Of a stretch of DNA of 5,453 bases, positions 4,520 through 5,453 are shown piece by piece; positions within the stretch are counted from its first letter, which is position 1, and each line of letters starts with the position of its first letter. The stretch comes from an uncultured Pseudomonadota bacterium (GTDB taxonomy: Bacteria; Myxococcota_A; UBA796; CAJQPC01). Location: the NCBI GenBank assembly GCA_937915955.1, contig CALGIB010000717.1:1-5453 (forward strand). Reading direction: 5' to 3'. A model generated the notes under the pieces. The model saw only the letters and a program-made list of their open reading frames with translations. It did not search any database and was not told where the DNA came from. Made by a program: the position numbers and the translations under genes.

Positions 4520-5453
4520 TCAGTTCGGCGGGATCTCGAACTTCACGCCCTGGGTGTCGACCACGCGGCCGTCGGCGACCAGCTCGAAGTTCACCTTGCC
4601 GGTGAGCGCCACCGTCGAGCTGGTGGTGCCGCTCAGGGTCACGGTGAAGGTCAGGACGGGGCCTGTGGAGGTGTCGACGCTGGTGTAGGAGGCGGGGTCG
4701 ATGCCGCTGACCATGGCGTAGGTGTCCTTGCTGACCTGGAGGACCACCTCGTCGTAGACGGTGGTCAGCGGGACGGTGTTCGCCACGTCGCCCAAGGCCT
4801 CGATGACGCTGTCGGTGATGCTCGAGGCCGAGGCGGCGTAGACGGCCTCGGTGTCCGCGACCCCGTCGCCGTCGGTGTCCACCAGTGAGTCGGTGGCCGC
4901 GGCGAGGGCCGTCATCTGGGTCTTGGCGTAGGCGCCGCTGCCGTAGGTGATGCCCACGAGGAAGGCGCCCAGGTCCTCGGTCGCCGCAGCGACGTCGGAC
5001 ACGCCGGCGTCGATGGAGCAGCCCCCGGGGCTGCCGTAGCCGTCGTCGGGGTCGCGCATGTAGTTGTCGGTGACGTACACGATGACGGGCAGGGACGTGG
5101 CCCGGAAGCCGACGCCGCCGAAGGAGCCGGTGCCGCTGACGCCGCTGTCGTAGGTCTCGCCGGCCGCGCCGCCGAAGGCGTCGTCGCTCGAGGCGAGGAA
5201 GGGCAGCACGTCGGTGGAGCTGTCGTAGGCGCCGTCGCAGCCCTGGTCGTAGCCCGCGCCGGTGAGGGCCTGGTACAGCGCCTCGACGCTGGCCTCCGGG
5301 CCGTCGCCGCCGCCGTGCAGCGAGCTGTCCTGGAACACGGCCTCGGTCGCCGCCAGATCGTCGGTGAGCTGCTGGCGGAGCACGAAGGGGAGGTCCCCGC
5401 TGCTGCCGCTGCCGTAGCTGCCGTAGTTGTAGTCGTCGAAGGTGGCGTAGGCG
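4520..5453 (-). CDS. von Willebrand A-domain protein, 5' end beyond window
   Basis: 310 residues are visible and the frame stays open to the window edge, so signal peptide, start and probably the DxSxS metal-site motif lie beyond it. The fragment begins AYATFDDYNYG, followed by a Gly/Ser/Tyr stretch. GGGDGPE (47-53) and a beta-strand ending VIVYVTDN (123-130, with Asp129) match conserved parts of integrin-type von Willebrand A domains and would supply the later metal-site residues. Cys72 and Cys145 could form a disulfide. DTDGDGVADTE (192-202) is a calcium-binding loop of the thrombospondin type 3 kind. Residues from about 225 look like a beta-sandwich. Proteins of this build are common exported proteins in Myxococcota, usually without known function. 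The GTG at 5383 is internal, because conserved sequence continues upstream of it. Confidence 0.8.
   Translation of the reverse strand, partial: AYATFDDYNYGSYGSGSSGDLPFVLRQQLTDDLAATEAVFQDSSLHGGGDGPEASVEALYQALTGAGYDQGCDGAYDSSTDVLPFLASSDDAFGGAAGETYDSGVSGTGSFGGVGFRATSLPVIVYVTDNYMRDPDDGYGSPGGCSIDAGVSDVAAATEDLGAFLVGITYGSGAYAKTQMTALAAATDSLVDTDGDGVADTEAVYAASASSITDSVIEALGDVANTVPLTTVYDEVVLQVSKDTYAMVSGIDPASYTSVDTSTGPVLTFTVTLSGTTSSTVALTGKVNFELVADGRVVDTQGVKFEIPPN

Noticed and set aside
5381..5383. GTG start for the von Willebrand A gene within the window
   Set aside because: The frame continues upstream to the edge with family-like sequence (AYATFDDYNYG), so the real start is outside the window.

Overview
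This is a very GC-rich window (strong G/C preference at third codon positions) from a Gram-negative bacterium with many surface lipoproteins. The mix of FG-GAP lipoprotein, 15-residue beta-roll repeats, von Willebrand A protein, short lipoprotein signal peptides and sigma-54 promoters fits Myxococcota or a related former 'deltaproteobacterial' lineage. That placement is inference, because no rRNA or other marker gene is present.

Layout. Positions 1-1451 (minus strand, C-terminus beyond the window) encode a lipoprotein with a Cys-rich segment, about four FG-GAP/VCBS-like repeats and a C-terminal stretch of alternating polar and apolar residues. Positions 1452-1718 are a divergent regulatory region. 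It holds two matches to the sigma-54 -24/-12 consensus, one facing each gene, a perfect 10-bp tandem repeat between them and a 12-bp palindrome. Positions 1719-3365 (plus) encode a 548-residue lipoprotein with three parts: a trimeric-type coiled-coil stalk, a short Trp-containing repeat and a C-terminal YadA-like beta-roll head of 15-residue repeats. Positions 3366-3468 contain a perfect 12-bp stem-loop. Positions 3469-4518 (plus) encode a divergent MltA-like lytic transglycosylase (3D domain, both conserved Asp residues kept). Positions 4520-5453 (minus, N-terminus beyond the window) encode a von Willebrand A-type protein whose stop lies one base from the stop of the MltA-like gene.

How the parts may work together (inference). 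All four products look exported. The two divergent lipoproteins appear to be switched on together by sigma-54 RNA polymerase and an unidentified enhancer-binding protein, giving a co-regulated cell-surface adhesion/display module. The MltA-like enzyme downstream could open peptidoglycan locally or turn it over. The most notable points are the divergent sigma-54 promoter pair and the reversed architecture of the adhesin: it has a lipid anchor at the N-terminus and its head at the C-terminus, the opposite of classical trimeric autotransporters. No RNA gene, mobile element or CRISPR array was seen.
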